64,000 nt of DNA from contig NZ_QRDQ01000008.1 of assembly GCF_003385895.1 (NCBI RefSeq), forward strand, positions 988,354 through 1,052,353, written 5' to 3'. This DNA is from Flavobacterium cutihirudinis (GTDB lineage Bacteria; Bacteroidota; Bacteroidia; Flavobacteriales; Flavobacteriaceae). Below are positions 8,241-17,201 of this stretch, piece by piece. The position numbers and the translations under genes are program-made. Each line of letters opens with the position of its first letter. Within the stretch, counting starts at the first letter, position 1. Below the pieces are notes generated by a model. The model did no database searches, was not told the DNA's origin, and saw only the letters and a list, made by a program, of their open reading frames with translations.

Positions 8241-10274
8241 TTAATTTATCTTGTAGAATCCCTTTTCGGCAATTGCATGAAAAGGGATCTTTTTTTTGCT
8301 ACATGTCAATTTCCATCTTTTTTGAATGGAAATTGAATTTGACGCGTCGGCAATTACAATACTCGGATGAAGTGTTTCTAATACGCGATCCATATTTAGT
8401 TTTGGGCTTTGAGTCAGTATTAAAATATCAGGCTGAATATTGTCCCTAAATATTCCGGTACTATCAATTATGAAAATTTTTCTGCCATTATAAAATAACA
8501 GATTTTCTACTTTTTTTACTGACTCAAGATGGCTGTAATTTCCAATTAAGTAAGAGTTTAATGTGTTGTTTTTTGTGCCGTGTAAAAGAAGAGTATCATT
8601 TGTAAAAACCGTTATTTTCTGCCCGGTTCTTGAACTGATGATTGTTCTTTTCTTTGCGTTATAAACAATAAATTCATTTTGATTTTCAATTTCTCTTTTA
8701 GTGTACAAAAATGAAAACTGAACAAGAATTATTGAAATTAAAACCAAAACAAGTTTGTTGAAATTTGGTTTAAGAAACCAAATTATAGCGATAATAATCA
8801 GAAGATAAAAACTAATCAAGTAGTAAAAATTAAAACTGATATCAAGTATAACAAACGATTTAAATGAAGCAACATAATGAATAATGTAGTTGAGCAGATA
8901 AATACTTTTTTCGAAAACATTGATTATTATTTGTGGCGGAGTTATAAAAGTAGCTAAAATCATTACAATAATTCCTGCAATCATTATAAAAGCAAGAACA
9001 GGAATTATTGCAATATTGGTAACAAAAAATAATCCTGGGAACTGATGAAAGTAATACAAACAAAGCGGAAAAGCACCTATTTGTGCAGCAAATGAAACTG
9101 TCAACGCATTCCAGATATAATTTAGAAATTTGTTTTTTGGCGCCCATATTTTATTTAGAAGCGGCTGTAGCCAAAGAATGAAAAACAAAGCAATATAACT
9201 CAGTTGAAAACCAACATCAAATAAAAAGTAAGGTTCAAAAAGCAAAATAAGAAAAATGGAAACCAATAATGTATGATAAATATTTCCGCTTCTTCTTAAA
9301 TGATTTCCCGTTGCGACAAAGGAAAACATAACAACAGATCGTAAAACAGAAGGTGACAATCCGGAAATTATTGCAAATAATGTAAGAGCAAGTACTATAC
9401 AACTAAGTTTTATAAATGAACCTTTTCTAGTATTCGGAATTGGTTTTAGAATAAAATTAATAAACAACATAATAAATCCGACATGTAATCCCGAAACGGA
9501 TAAAATATGTGTTGCTCCCGAATATTGATAATCCTGAATAATTTCGCTTGAGATTTCTTGTTGTTGTCCTAAAATCAGAGCAAGTGCAACATTCATTTCG
9601 GCGTCATTAAAATGTGCTTTTTTAAGATTTAAAATTATCCGTTGATGTAAACAATCTGAATAATACCAAATATCTTTTTTGATATTTTTATTGATGCTGA
9701 TTTGAGATTTGTCGACATAAATCTGAGTAAATATTTGTCTGTCAGATAAGTATTTACTGTAATCAAATTGGTTGGGATTTTTACTTGGAGCGTTTGAAAT
9801 TAATTTAGTTTCAGCTTTTAAGATGTTTCCAATTATAAGAGGTTGTAAGCTGTCTTTTGAGATGTTTACTATAATTTTTCCGGAATAATTTGTACCATTG
9901 ATATTATTAATTATTGCAGTATATCGGTCATTATAGGTGTTGCTTTTAAGTTTTTCGCGTAACGTAAAAGTTATTTGTTGTGCAGATTGGAAGGCTTTTT
10001 CGCAATGTATATAATTTGTTTTTTGAAATGAATCTGTGTGAAGAAGTAGCGTTAATCCTCCGATAAAAAATGAAATAAAATAAGTGGTTACTCCAAAAAG
10101 TGGAATAGTTTTTTTGTTTCTTTTCGCTAATAGGTAAAGTATAAAAAATGCAACTATTCCTATTACGAAAGCAAAAATGGAAATTACAATATTAATTGGA
10201 GCATAATAGAAAACCAAAATACCAATAAGAAACCAAATCGTAATTTTAACCAACGGAAAATCGAATACTTTCAT
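8241..10274 (-). CDS. comEC: ComEC/Rec2-family competence membrane protein
   Basis: A polytopic inner-membrane protein of the ComEC/Rec2 family, the channel through which single-stranded DNA enters in natural transformation. The 677-residue protein has N-terminal helices, a soluble DUF4131-like region (~90-215), and the Competence domain, marked by SGATHILSVSGLHVGF near residue 250 and RSVVMF soon after, then many helices. The C-terminal ~140 residues sit where other ComEC proteins have a metallo-beta-lactamase-like domain, but no HxHxDH metal site is visible. It is the last gene of a minus-strand run from surE. Competence itself is not demonstrated. Confidence 0.88.
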   Translation of the reverse strand: MKVFDFPLVKITIWFLIGILVFYYAPINIVISIFAFVIGIVAFFILYLLAKRNKKTIPLFGVTTYFISFFIGGLTLLLHTDSFQKTNYIHCEKAFQSAQQITFTLREKLKSNTYNDRYTAIINNINGTNYSGKIIVNISKDSLQPLIIGNILKAETKLISNAPSKNPNQFDYSKYLSDRQIFTQIYVDKSQISINKNIKKDIWYYSDCLHQRIILNLKKAHFNDAEMNVALALILGQQQEISSEIIQDYQYSGATHILSVSGLHVGFIMLFINFILKPIPNTRKGSFIKLSCIVLALTLFAIISGLSPSVLRSVVMFSFVATGNHLRRSGNIYHTLLVSIFLILLFEPYFLFDVGFQLSYIALFFILWLQPLLNKIWAPKNKFLNYIWNALTVSFAAQIGAFPLCLYYFHQFPGLFFVTNIAIIPVLAFIMIAGIIVMILATFITPPQIIINVFEKSIYLLNYIIHYVASFKSFVILDISFNFYYLISFYLLIIIAIIWFLKPNFNKLVLVLISIILVQFSFLYTKREIENQNEFIVYNAKKRTIISSRTGQKITVFTNDTLLLHGTKNNTLNSYLIGNYSHLESVKKVENLLFYNGRKIFIIDSTGIFRDNIQPDILILTQSPKLNMDRVLETLHPSIVIADASNSISIQKRWKLTCSKKKIPFHAIAEKGFYKIN
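8259..8298 (+). terminator. terminator embedded in the 3' end of comEC
   Basis: A 10-bp stem, ATCCCTTTTC (8259-8268) with GAAAAGGGAT (8280-8289), is followed by an 8-T run on the plus strand. It ends the thioredoxin paralogue transcript. The hairpin lies within the last codons of the convergent comEC gene. Confidence 0.85.
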
Positions 10275-10314
10275 AAATCAAAAGTATTAAATTTTGTAAG
10301 AAAAATAATAAATT

Positions 10315-10800
10315 TTACTCGATTATTCTGTTGATCTGCACAAATGAATTTTGATAATAAGGCTCTTTTGTAGAGGAAATAATTACGCCTTTTGAAGTGG
10401 AAGAATGAACAAATTTAATCTCGGAAGAATTTACCTCTGTAATAAGGCCAACATGATTGATTTGTTTGCTTTTATTGGTTTTAAAGAAAATCAAATCGCC
10501 TTTTTGAGCTTCTTTTAGTGGTATTATTGCACCAATTTTTGCCTGTTCAAATGAGCTTCGGGGTAATTTTATGTTTTCGGTTTCAAAAGTAGTATAAACC
10601 AATCCAGAGCAGTCGAAACCGTTTTTCGTAGTTCCTCCTGCCTTATAACGTACGCCGACATTATCGGTTGCGGTTTCGATTAAATGATTGACAATATATC
10701 TGTTTTCTTTTTTACTTTCTTTTTTGCTTACAGCGCTTGAACCAGATTTACAAGAAGTAAAACTGATGGCAAGAAGAAGTAAAATGATTATTCGTTTCAA
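10315..10800 (-). CDS. NlpC/P60 peptidoglycan endopeptidase lipoprotein
   Basis: A small cell-wall hydrolase of the NlpC/P60 (C40) family that cuts between D-Glu and the diamino acid of peptidoglycan stem peptides. The signal peptide ends in a lipobox (SFTSC, Cys17), so it is probably anchored in the outer membrane. Catalytic Cys64 lies in FDCSGLV, His116 in INHVGLI, and a third polar position is His132. The gene starts with TTG at 10798-10800; no in-frame ATG precedes the signal peptide. It is 10 nt downstream of lpxB and 40 nt upstream of comEC. Confidence 0.88.
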   Translation of the reverse strand: MKRIIILLLLAISFTSCKSGSSAVSKKESKKENRYIVNHLIETATDNVGVRYKAGGTTKNGFDCSGLVYTTFETENIKLPRSSFEQAKIGAIIPLKEAQKGDLIFFKTNKSKQINHVGLITEVNSSEIKFVHSSTSKGVIISSTKEPYYQNSFVQINRIIE

Positions 10801-10810
10801 AATCTAAAAA

Positions 10811-11929
10811 TTAAGCTTGTTTAAGGTCGGCTACGATTAGTTTTGCGGTTTTTTTACTGGCGCCAACTCCTCCTAATTTTGCTTCTAAAATATCGTAATT
10901 TTTTAGCAGTTTTTCGCGGTAATGAGGTTCTAGTAATTTTTGAAGTTCTTCCTTAATTCGTTTGCTATTGCATTCGTTCTGAATCAATTCGGTTACAACT
11001 TCCTGATCCATAATTAAATTGACCAAAGAAATATATTTTAAAGTTATAATGCGTTTTGCAATTTGATAAGAAATAGAACTTCCTTTGTAGCATACCACTT
11101 CGGGAACTTTAAAAAGAGCTGTTTCTAATGTAGCGGTCCCAGAAGTTACTAAAGCTGCTGTTGAAGAACGAAGTAAATCGTAAGTTTTATTAGAAACAAA
11201 TGCAATATTTTGTGTTTTTATAAACTGCTGATAAAATTCATAATCCTGACTTGGAGCGCCGGCAATTACAAATTCATAGTCCTGAAAATCATCAACTACA
11301 CTTAGCATAACACTCAGCATCTTTGTGATTTCCTGTTTGCGGCTTCCTGGTAAAAGAGCGATAATAGGTTTTTCTCCCAATTGATTTTCTTTTCTAAAAA
11401 CAGCTTCGTCAAATGGCGGCTGATTCTGAATGGCATCAATTAACGGATGGCCAACAAAATCAACAGGAAATTGATGTTTGTCTTCGTAAAAACCTTTTTC
11501 GAAAGGAAGAATTACAAACATCTTGTCGATGTCGTGCTTTATCGCTGTGATTCTGTTTTCTTTCCACGCCCAAATTTGTGGCGAAATATAATAGTGTGTT
11601 CTATAATTTAAAGCTTTAGCCCATTTTGCAATACGCATATTGAAGCCCGGATAGTCAATAAAGATTAAAACATCCGGCTTGAATTCAGAAATATCTTTTT
11701 TGCAAATTTTAATATTATTCAAAATGGTTTTCAGGTTGAAGATAACTTCAACAAATCCCATAAAAGCTAAATCGCGATAGTGTTTAACTAAAGTTCCGCC
11801 CGCTTTTTGCATTAAATCACCTCCCCAAAATCTGATTTCAGCTTGAGGATCTTCTTCATACAAAGCTTTCATTAAGTTAGAACCATGTAAATCTCCGGAA
11901 GCTTCGCCAGCTATTATGTAGTATTTCAT
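10811..11929 (-). CDS. lpxB: lipid-A-disaccharide synthase
   Basis: A glycosyltransferase (GT19) that joins UDP-2,3-diacylglucosamine to lipid X to make the disaccharide core of lipid A, acting at the cytoplasmic face of the inner membrane. The 372-residue protein starts MKYYIIAGEASGD, the hallmark N-terminus, and carries ALLPGSRKQEI in the middle and VTSGTATLETAL in the C-terminal nucleotide-binding half. The length is as expected. It is flanked by a small membrane protein gene upstream and the NlpC/P60 gene 10 nt downstream, consistent with an envelope operon. surE-lpxB proximity is, to my knowledge, usual in flavobacteria. Confidence 0.95.
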   Translation of the reverse strand: MKYYIIAGEASGDLHGSNLMKALYEEDPQAEIRFWGGDLMQKAGGTLVKHYRDLAFMGFVEVIFNLKTILNNIKICKKDISEFKPDVLIFIDYPGFNMRIAKWAKALNYRTHYYISPQIWAWKENRITAIKHDIDKMFVILPFEKGFYEDKHQFPVDFVGHPLIDAIQNQPPFDEAVFRKENQLGEKPIIALLPGSRKQEITKMLSVMLSVVDDFQDYEFVIAGAPSQDYEFYQQFIKTQNIAFVSNKTYDLLRSSTAALVTSGTATLETALFKVPEVVCYKGSSISYQIAKRIITLKYISLVNLIMDQEVVTELIQNECNSKRIKEELQKLLEPHYREKLLKNYDILEAKLGGVGASKKTAKLIVADLKQA

Positions 11930-11993
11930 ATTGAATTTTTTAAAATGTGCTGTGTTTTGAAACGCAGCATTTTTGCAAGAACAAAGATAGGAT

Positions 11994-12266
11994 TTAAATA
12001 AATAAAGTTGAAATTGCTAATACAATCACAGCAAAAACAACTCCTCGAGCCATTATTTCTTTGTTCCTCTTTAGCAGAAACAAAAATAAAAGAAGGTCTA
12101 AAACAGTTCCTAAAGTAATTACTTTTCCTAAATATCCGTATTGTTTTATGGTTTGAAGACCGTTTGAAATATCGAATGAGGTAAATAATTTTATAAAAAG
12201 ATAACTTCCGATAAGGGAAGTAATGATTCCGAGAATAAAACCAATCAGGATGTCTAATTTATTCAT
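11994..12266 (-). CDS. small three-helix membrane protein of unknown function
   Basis: A 90-residue protein that I do not recognise. It consists of three hydrophobic segments (about residues 6-28, 47-66 and 72-90) joined by short polar loops, so it is an integral membrane protein. Its start overlaps the 3' end of surE by 8 nt and lpxB follows 64 nt later, so it is translationally coupled within the surE-lpxB run. A link to lipid A synthesis is only a guess from position. Confidence 0.7.
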   Translation of the reverse strand: MNKLDILIGFILGIITSLIGSYLFIKLFTSFDISNGLQTIKQYGYLGKVITLGTVLDLLLFLFLLKRNKEIMARGVVFAVIVLAISTLFI

Positions 12267-13038
12267 TTAATTTCCAGGTGTTAAGTTGTTGCATTGAATG
12301 ATGTGCGGTTAAATCAAACTGAACGGGAACAACAGAAATATATCCGTTTTCCAAAGCCCATTCATCAGTATCTTCACCTTTATCTTCATTAGTAAATTTT
12401 CCGGTAAGCCAATAATAGTCTTTTCCGAAAGGGGTTTGTCGTTTGTCAAATTTCTGTGCGTAATACGCTTTCGCTTGACGGCAAATTTTTATTCCTTTTA
12501 TTTCATTTTCTTTTAGTTTCGGAAAATTTACATTTAAAACGACGCCAGCAGGTAATTTATTGGCAAGGGTTTCAAGTGTTATTTTTTTTACGAAAGATTT
12601 GATTGGTTCAAAATCGGCATTCCAGTCAAAGTCCAAAAGAGAAAATCCTATTGCCTGAATTCCTTCAATTCCGGCTTCGACAGCGGCGCTCATAGTTCCC
12701 GAATAAATGACATTGATCGAAGAGTTTGAGCCGTGATTTATTCCCGAAACGCAAAGATCTGGTTTTCTTCTTAAAATCTCATTTACGGCTAGTTTTACGC
12801 AATCAACAGGCGTTCCGGAGCAGCTATATTCGGTAACAGTGTCATCTTCTTTCGAAATTTTATCCAAAAATAAGGTGTTATTTATTGTTATGGCATGCCC
12901 CATGGCGCTCTGAGGTTTGTCCGGAGCGACAACGACAACTTCACCAATAGTTTCCATTACACTTATTAATGCCCTGATTCCCGGAGCAAGAATTCCATCA
13001 TCGTTGGTTACTAATATTAGTGGTTTTTCATCTTTCAT
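12259..13038 (-). CDS. surE: 5'/3'-nucleotidase SurE
   Basis: A metal-dependent phosphatase that dephosphorylates nucleoside 5'- and 3'-monophosphates in the cytoplasm. The signature LVTNDDGILAPG is at residues 8-19, with the metal-binding Asp pair, and SGINHGSN (conserved Asn) is near residue 100. The length of 259 residues fits. It is the first gene of the minus-strand run leading to lpxB and comEC, and is divergent from the S41 protease gene. Confidence 0.94.
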   Translation of the reverse strand: MKDEKPLILVTNDDGILAPGIRALISVMETIGEVVVVAPDKPQSAMGHAITINNTLFLDKISKEDDTVTEYSCSGTPVDCVKLAVNEILRRKPDLCVSGINHGSNSSINVIYSGTMSAAVEAGIEGIQAIGFSLLDFDWNADFEPIKSFVKKITLETLANKLPAGVVLNVNFPKLKENEIKGIKICRQAKAYYAQKFDKRQTPFGKDYYWLTGKFTNEDKGEDTDEWALENGYISVVPVQFDLTAHHSMQQLNTWKLNE

Positions 13039-13063
13039 GTGGTGTTGGGATTTTTTGTTTTGT

Positions 13064-13071
13064 CAAAATTA
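13064..13071 (-). promoter_or_regulatory. candidate -7 box for surE
   Basis: TAATTTTG on the minus strand matches TAnnTTTG exactly. The nearest TTG upstream is 22 nt away (13096-13094), slightly long. Confidence 0.35.
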
Positions 13072-13218
13072 AGGCTTCTTTAGGCAAATGTAGCAACAGA
13101 TTTTGGTAGAATACTAACAAATAAATAAAAATTGTAAACTAAATCTTAAAGGGTTTTTGAACAAAAAACATTTTTATATCTTTAACAAAAAATTATATTC
13201 AACTTGGCTTTGTTGGCA

Positions 13219-13226
13219 TAGTTTTG
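13219..13226 (+). promoter_or_regulatory. candidate -7 box for the S41 protease gene
   Basis: TAGTTTTG matches TAnnTTTG 24 nt before the ATG at 13251. The only nearby TTG (13204-13206) is spaced 12 nt, so the -33 element is poor. Confidence 0.3.
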
Positions 13227-13250
13227 CAGTAACTTAGATTAAAAAATTTG

Positions 13251-15434
13251 ATGAATGCTATTATTAAGTTTATGAAAAGAAATTATAAAATACTTATAGC
13301 CGTATTATGCTTATCATTGACCTTGTTTGCGTTTAAATTAAACGCTGATAAGTCTATAGATCCGGACCCAAATAGAGACAAAACACTTTTAGAATTACTG
13401 GCATTTGTTATTGAAAAAGGACACTACAGTCCGGCTGAAATAAACGATGAATTTTCTAAAGGGATTTTTAAAGATTATATCGATGCACTGGATCCTTCAA
13501 AAAGGTTTTTCCTGCAGTCTGATATTGATGAATTTAAGCAATATGAGCTGCAATTGGACGATCAGTTTTTGAACAAAGATCTTACGTTTTTTAACCTGAC
13601 TTATACCAGATTAATGAAACGTATGGAAGAAAGCAAAAAACGTTATAAAACTATTTTAGCTCAGCCTTTCAACTATACTGTTGATGAGACTTTTAATGCC
13701 GATTACGAAAATCTTCCGTACGCTAAAAACGCTACTGAAATCAATGAAAGATGGAGAAAACAAATTAAATTATCTACACTTTCATCTCTTGTAACAAAAC
13801 AAAAAATTGAAGAGGATAAAAAGAAAAAAGATCCTGCTTATAAAGAAAAATCTTTTGAGACATTAGAAAAAGAAACTCGTGACAGCTCTTTAAAATCGTT
13901 GGATGATACTTTCGGTTTAATGAAAGATCTAAATAAGGAAGATTGGTTTTCTGTATATGTAAACTCAATTATGACACGTTTTGATCCTCATACAAGTTAT
14001 TTTGCTCCTGAAGATAAAGATCGTTTTGATGTTAATATCAGTGGGAAATTAGAAGGAATTGGAGCTCGTTTAACGAAGAAAAACGACTTTACTCAAATTG
14101 ATGAATTGATCTCAGGAGGTCCAGCTTGGAAAGGTAAAGAACTTGAAGCGGGTGATATGATTTTGAAAGTGGCACAAGGAAACGAAGAGCCAGTGGATGT
14201 TGTAGGAATGCGTCTTGATGATGTTGTGAAAAAAATTAAAGGTCACAAAGGAACTGAAGTTAAGCTTACAGTTAAAAAAGTTGACGGAACAATTAAAGTA
14301 ATTTCAATTATTAGAGATGTAGTTGAAATTGAAGAAACGTATGCTAAATCTAGTATTGTAGAAAAGAATGGTTTGAAATACGGAGTTATTTATTTGCCTA
14401 AATTCTACATTGATTTTGAAAATAAAGATGGCCGTGATGCCGGAAAAGATATTGCTCTAGAAGTTGAGAGACTGAAAAAAGAAGATGTAAACGGAATTGT
14501 ACTTGATGTTCGTGATGACGGTGGAGGATCTCTTTCTACAGTTGTTGATATCGCAGGTTTGTTTATTGAAGAAGGGCCAATTGTTCAGGTGAAATCTGCT
14601 GGTAAAAAGAAAGAAGTTTTATACGATAAAGATAAAAAAATCGAGTGGGACGGACCGTTAGTAATTATGGTAAACAGTTTCTCGGCTTCGGCTTCAGAAA
14701 TTTTGGCTGCTGCAATTCAGGATTACAAACGTGGTGTTATCATTGGAAGTAAACAAACTTACGGAAAAGGAACTGTACAAAATGTTCTTGATTTAAATCA
14801 GTTTGTACGAAATGCCAATTATGGTGATCTTGGAGCTTTGAAAATTACAGGTCAAAAATTCTATAGAATCAATGGTGGTTCTACACAATTAGAAGGAGTT
14901 CATAGTGACGTTGTAATGCCGGATCGTTATGCTTACTTAAAAATGGGTGAGCGTGATATTGATAACGCAATGCCATGGGATAAAATTGATCCAGCTGATT
15001 ACAGCACATGGAATTCAAACGAAAAATTCAATCAGGCAATTGCAAACAGTAAAACCAGAATCGCAAATAATGATCAGTTTAAACTGATTGAAGATAACGC
15101 GAAATGGATTGATGTTAAAAATAAAGAGAATACTTATAGTTTGAATATCAAAAACTTTAAAGCGACTCAGGAACAGGTTGAAAATGAAGGTAAAAAATAC
15201 AAACCAATTGCAGATTACAAAAACAATCTGGTTTTTAAATCTTTGCCTTATGAAGAACTTGAAATGAATAATGATGCTACATTAAAAGAAAAAAGAGAGG
15301 CTTGGCACCAAGCATTATCTAAAGATGTTTATGTAGAAGAAGCTTTAAATGTTTTAGATGATTTGCAGACTAAAGGTTATGCAAAAAATGCAGTTGCTCC
15401 TAAAATGAAAAAGGATAAACTGGTAAAATCTTAA
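13251..15434 (+). CDS. carboxy-terminal processing protease (Prc/Tsp-like, S41A)
   Basis: A periplasmic serine protease of the tail-specific family that degrades or trims proteins from their C-termini. The N-terminus carries a membrane-targeting segment (about residues 14-30). A PDZ domain spans about 245-345 (SGKLEGIGARL to the RDVVEIE stretch). The catalytic core has NSFSASASEI with the active Ser480 and QTYGKGTVQ with Lys505, a 25-residue spacing as in E. coli Prc. A C-terminal DUF3340-like region completes the 727 residues. I use the ATG at 13251 rather than the TTG three bases earlier; the ATG at 13272 is a possible alternative. A strong terminator follows, so the gene is probably monocistronic. 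Confidence 0.92.
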   Translation: MNAIIKFMKRNYKILIAVLCLSLTLFAFKLNADKSIDPDPNRDKTLLELLAFVIEKGHYSPAEINDEFSKGIFKDYIDALDPSKRFFLQSDIDEFKQYELQLDDQFLNKDLTFFNLTYTRLMKRMEESKKRYKTILAQPFNYTVDETFNADYENLPYAKNATEINERWRKQIKLSTLSSLVTKQKIEEDKKKKDPAYKEKSFETLEKETRDSSLKSLDDTFGLMKDLNKEDWFSVYVNSIMTRFDPHTSYFAPEDKDRFDVNISGKLEGIGARLTKKNDFTQIDELISGGPAWKGKELEAGDMILKVAQGNEEPVDVVGMRLDDVVKKIKGHKGTEVKLTVKKVDGTIKVISIIRDVVEIEETYAKSSIVEKNGLKYGVIYLPKFYIDFENKDGRDAGKDIALEVERLKKEDVNGIVLDVRDDGGGSLSTVVDIAGLFIEEGPIVQVKSAGKKKEVLYDKDKKIEWDGPLVIMVNSFSASASEILAAAIQDYKRGVIIGSKQTYGKGTVQNVLDLNQFVRNANYGDLGALKITGQKFYRINGGSTQLEGVHSDVVMPDRYAYLKMGERDIDNAMPWDKIDPADYSTWNSNEKFNQAIANSKTRIANNDQFKLIEDNAKWIDVKNKENTYSLNIKNFKATQEQVENEGKKYKPIADYKNNLVFKSLPYEELEMNNDATLKEKREAWHQALSKDVYVEEALNVLDDLQTKGYAKNAVAPKMKKDKLVKS

Positions 15435-15460
15435 TTCAAAAAGAGAATTAATTTGTTATT

Positions 15461-15500
15461 AAAATGCTCCATAGATATATTATTTATGGAGCATTTTTTT
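15461..15500 (+). terminator. rho-independent terminator after S41 protease gene
   Basis: A 13-bp stem, AAAATGCTCCATA (15461-15473) with TATGGAGCATTTT (15485-15497), runs into a T-tract. Confidence 0.92.
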
Positions 15501-15529
15501 GTAAGTTTAATTCGTAATAAAGTTTAAAG

Positions 15530-16318
15530 ATGAAGAATTATATTGTTTTGATTTTGATTGGTTTTGTACTGTTTTCTTGTAAAAAAGAGAATTCAAAAAA
15601 AGAAGAAGTGGTTCAGGAAAAACCTGCGTCTTTTACTTCGGTTTCGGCTCAAAATGCTGTAGATTCTTTGTATACGGTTTCGTATTTACCAACTTCAACT
15701 ACAGGGCAAATTGTAAAGCATAAATATTATACGCTTTCCTATAATGAAAAATTCGAACAGGCAGAATGGGTTGCTTACGAATTAAAAAAAGAAAATTTAA
15801 AAAATAACGATTACAAACGTCCGTATTTTATTGAGGATCCAAAAGTGACTACAGGTTCTGCAGACTGGAGGAATTATAAAAATTCAGGATATGACAAAGG
15901 CCATCTTTGTCCGGCTGGAGATATGGAGTTTAACAAAGACGCGTATAATGATACTTTCTATACTTCAAATATTTCGCCTCAAAAGCACGATTTCAATAGC
16001 GGAATCTGGAATAGAATTGAGCAAAAAACACGTTATTGGGCAGGAAAATACAATGATATTTATGTGGTAACAGGTGGAATTCTGAAAGATTCAGACAAAA
16101 AAATAGGGACAGAAAATGTTGCTGTCCCTAAATATTTTTATAAAATTGTTTTGGCTAAATCCGGAAAAGAGCATAAAGCAATTGCTTTTTTGGTTCCGAA
16201 TGAAGACAGTAACAAATCGATTTATGATTTCGTTGTTTCTATTGAAACTTTAGAAAAAATGACCGGAATTGATTTTTTTCCGAATCTGAAAAACTTAAAA
16301 AGCAGTCAGAACTTTTAA
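15530..16318 (+). CDS. secreted DNA/RNA non-specific endonuclease (NUC1) lipoprotein
   Basis: A metal-dependent beta-beta-alpha nuclease that cuts DNA and RNA without strong sequence preference. The signal peptide ends in a lipobox (VLFSC, Cys17), followed by a Lys/Glu-rich linker. The family active site reads YDKGHLCPAGDM with catalytic His125; the DRGH-type motif has Lys in place of Arg. Downstream, NISPQ and the NSGIWNRIE stretch hold the metal-ligand Asn. The 262-residue size is typical. It could scavenge nucleotides or degrade extracellular DNA. Its last 24 nt overlap the convergent rpe gene. Confidence 0.9.
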   Translation: MKNYIVLILIGFVLFSCKKENSKKEEVVQEKPASFTSVSAQNAVDSLYTVSYLPTSTTGQIVKHKYYTLSYNEKFEQAEWVAYELKKENLKNNDYKRPYFIEDPKVTTGSADWRNYKNSGYDKGHLCPAGDMEFNKDAYNDTFYTSNISPQKHDFNSGIWNRIEQKTRYWAGKYNDIYVVTGGILKDSDKKIGTENVAVPKYFYKIVLAKSGKEHKAIAFLVPNEDSNKSIYDFVVSIETLEKMTGIDFFPNLKNLKSSQNF

Positions 16319-16957
16319 TTCCTCAATAGTTTGAGTTGGATTCTCGGCTTTAAAGACAAAGCTTCCCGCAACTAAAACATCGGCTCCGGCTTCTACTAAT
16401 TGTTTTGCATTTTTGCTTGTTACACCACCGTCAATTTCAATTAAAGTTGAAGCATTTTTACGTGTAATAAGAGCTTTTAATTTTTGAACTTTTGCATAGG
16501 TATTCTCAATAAATGATTGACCTCCAAAACCTGGATTAACGCTCATAATGCAAACTAGATCAATGTCATTGATAACATCTTCTAATAAATCGATATTCGT
16601 ATGCGGATTAATAGCAACTCCGGCTTTCATTCCTTCGGCTTTAATAGCTTGTAAAGTTCGGTGTAAATGTGTACAGGCTTCGTAATGTACCGTTAGATTA
16701 TTCGCTCCTAAATCGGCAAAAGTTTTAATGTAGCGATCTGGATCAACAATCATCAAATGCACATCAATTGTTTTTTTTGCATGCTTAGAAATTGCTTCTA
16801 AAACGGGCATTCCAAAAGAAATATTCGGAACAAAAACGCCATCCATAATATCGATATGAAACCAATCAGCCTGACTGTTGTTGATCATTTCGACATCACG
16901 CTGTAGATTAGCAAAATCTGCTGCAAGAACAGAAGGAGCAATAAGTGTATTTTTCAT
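16295..16957 (-). CDS. rpe: ribulose-phosphate 3-epimerase
   Basis: This enzyme interconverts D-ribulose 5-phosphate and D-xylulose 5-phosphate in the pentose phosphate pathway. The 220-residue TIM barrel begins IAPSVLAADF and contains HIDIMDG, VHLMI, MSVNPGFGGQ and IDGGV in the expected order. I start it at the ATG at 16955-16957 (MKNTLIAPSV); the upstream extension of the frame is not conserved-looking. A -7-like TATCTTTG lies on the minus strand at 16990-16983, and the leader shows ACACAACTACAAAATG with A at -3 and -6. It is tail-to-tail with the nuclease gene, with a 24-nt overlap. Confidence 0.95.
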   Translation of the reverse strand: MKNTLIAPSVLAADFANLQRDVEMINNSQADWFHIDIMDGVFVPNISFGMPVLEAISKHAKKTIDVHLMIVDPDRYIKTFADLGANNLTVHYEACTHLHRTLQAIKAEGMKAGVAINPHTNIDLLEDVINDIDLVCIMSVNPGFGGQSFIENTYAKVQKLKALITRKNASTLIEIDGGVTSKNAKQLVEAGADVLVAGSFVFKAENPTQTIEELKVLTAF

Positions 16958-16999
16958 TTTGTAGTTGTGTGTAGTTTTTTTGCAAAGATAATTTTTTTT

Positions 17000-17103
17000 A
17001 ACCACAGAGTACACAAAGCTTTGAGGTCTTTTGAATACTTAGAGAATAACCATTATAATTTTCTTTGCGAACTTTGCGAAAAATCTTTGTGTACTCTGTG
17101 GTT
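17000..17103. repeat. 104-bp intergenic palindromic element
   Basis: Perfect 19-bp inverted arms, AACCACAGAGTACACAAAG (17000-17018) and its complement (17085-17103), bound a 66-nt centre holding two copies of CTTTGCGA (17063-17070 and 17072-17079). T and A runs flank the arms. It lies between the rpoD terminator and rpe, in the rpe upstream region. It codes for nothing and resembles interspersed intergenic repeats I associate with flavobacterial genomes. Confidence 0.8.
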
Positions 17104-17120
17104 TAAAAAAAAGATAAAAA

Positions 17121-17149
17121 TAAAAAACTCCGGTAATCAGCCGGAGTTT
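17121..17149 (-). terminator. rho-independent terminator of the sigma factor gene
   Basis: AAACTCCGG (17125-17133) and CCGGAGTTT (17141-17149) form a 9-bp GC-rich stem with a 7-nt loop. On the minus strand it is followed by TTTTTTATTTTT. Confidence 0.9.
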
Positions 17150-17201
17150 CAATCATCAATCAAAAAACGAACAGTCAATCAAACTGTTGTTTGCTTTACA
17201 A

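Noticed and set aside
16958..17014. N-terminal extension of rpe
   Set aside because: The extra 19 residues precede the standard IAPSVLAADF start and overlap the promoter-like region.
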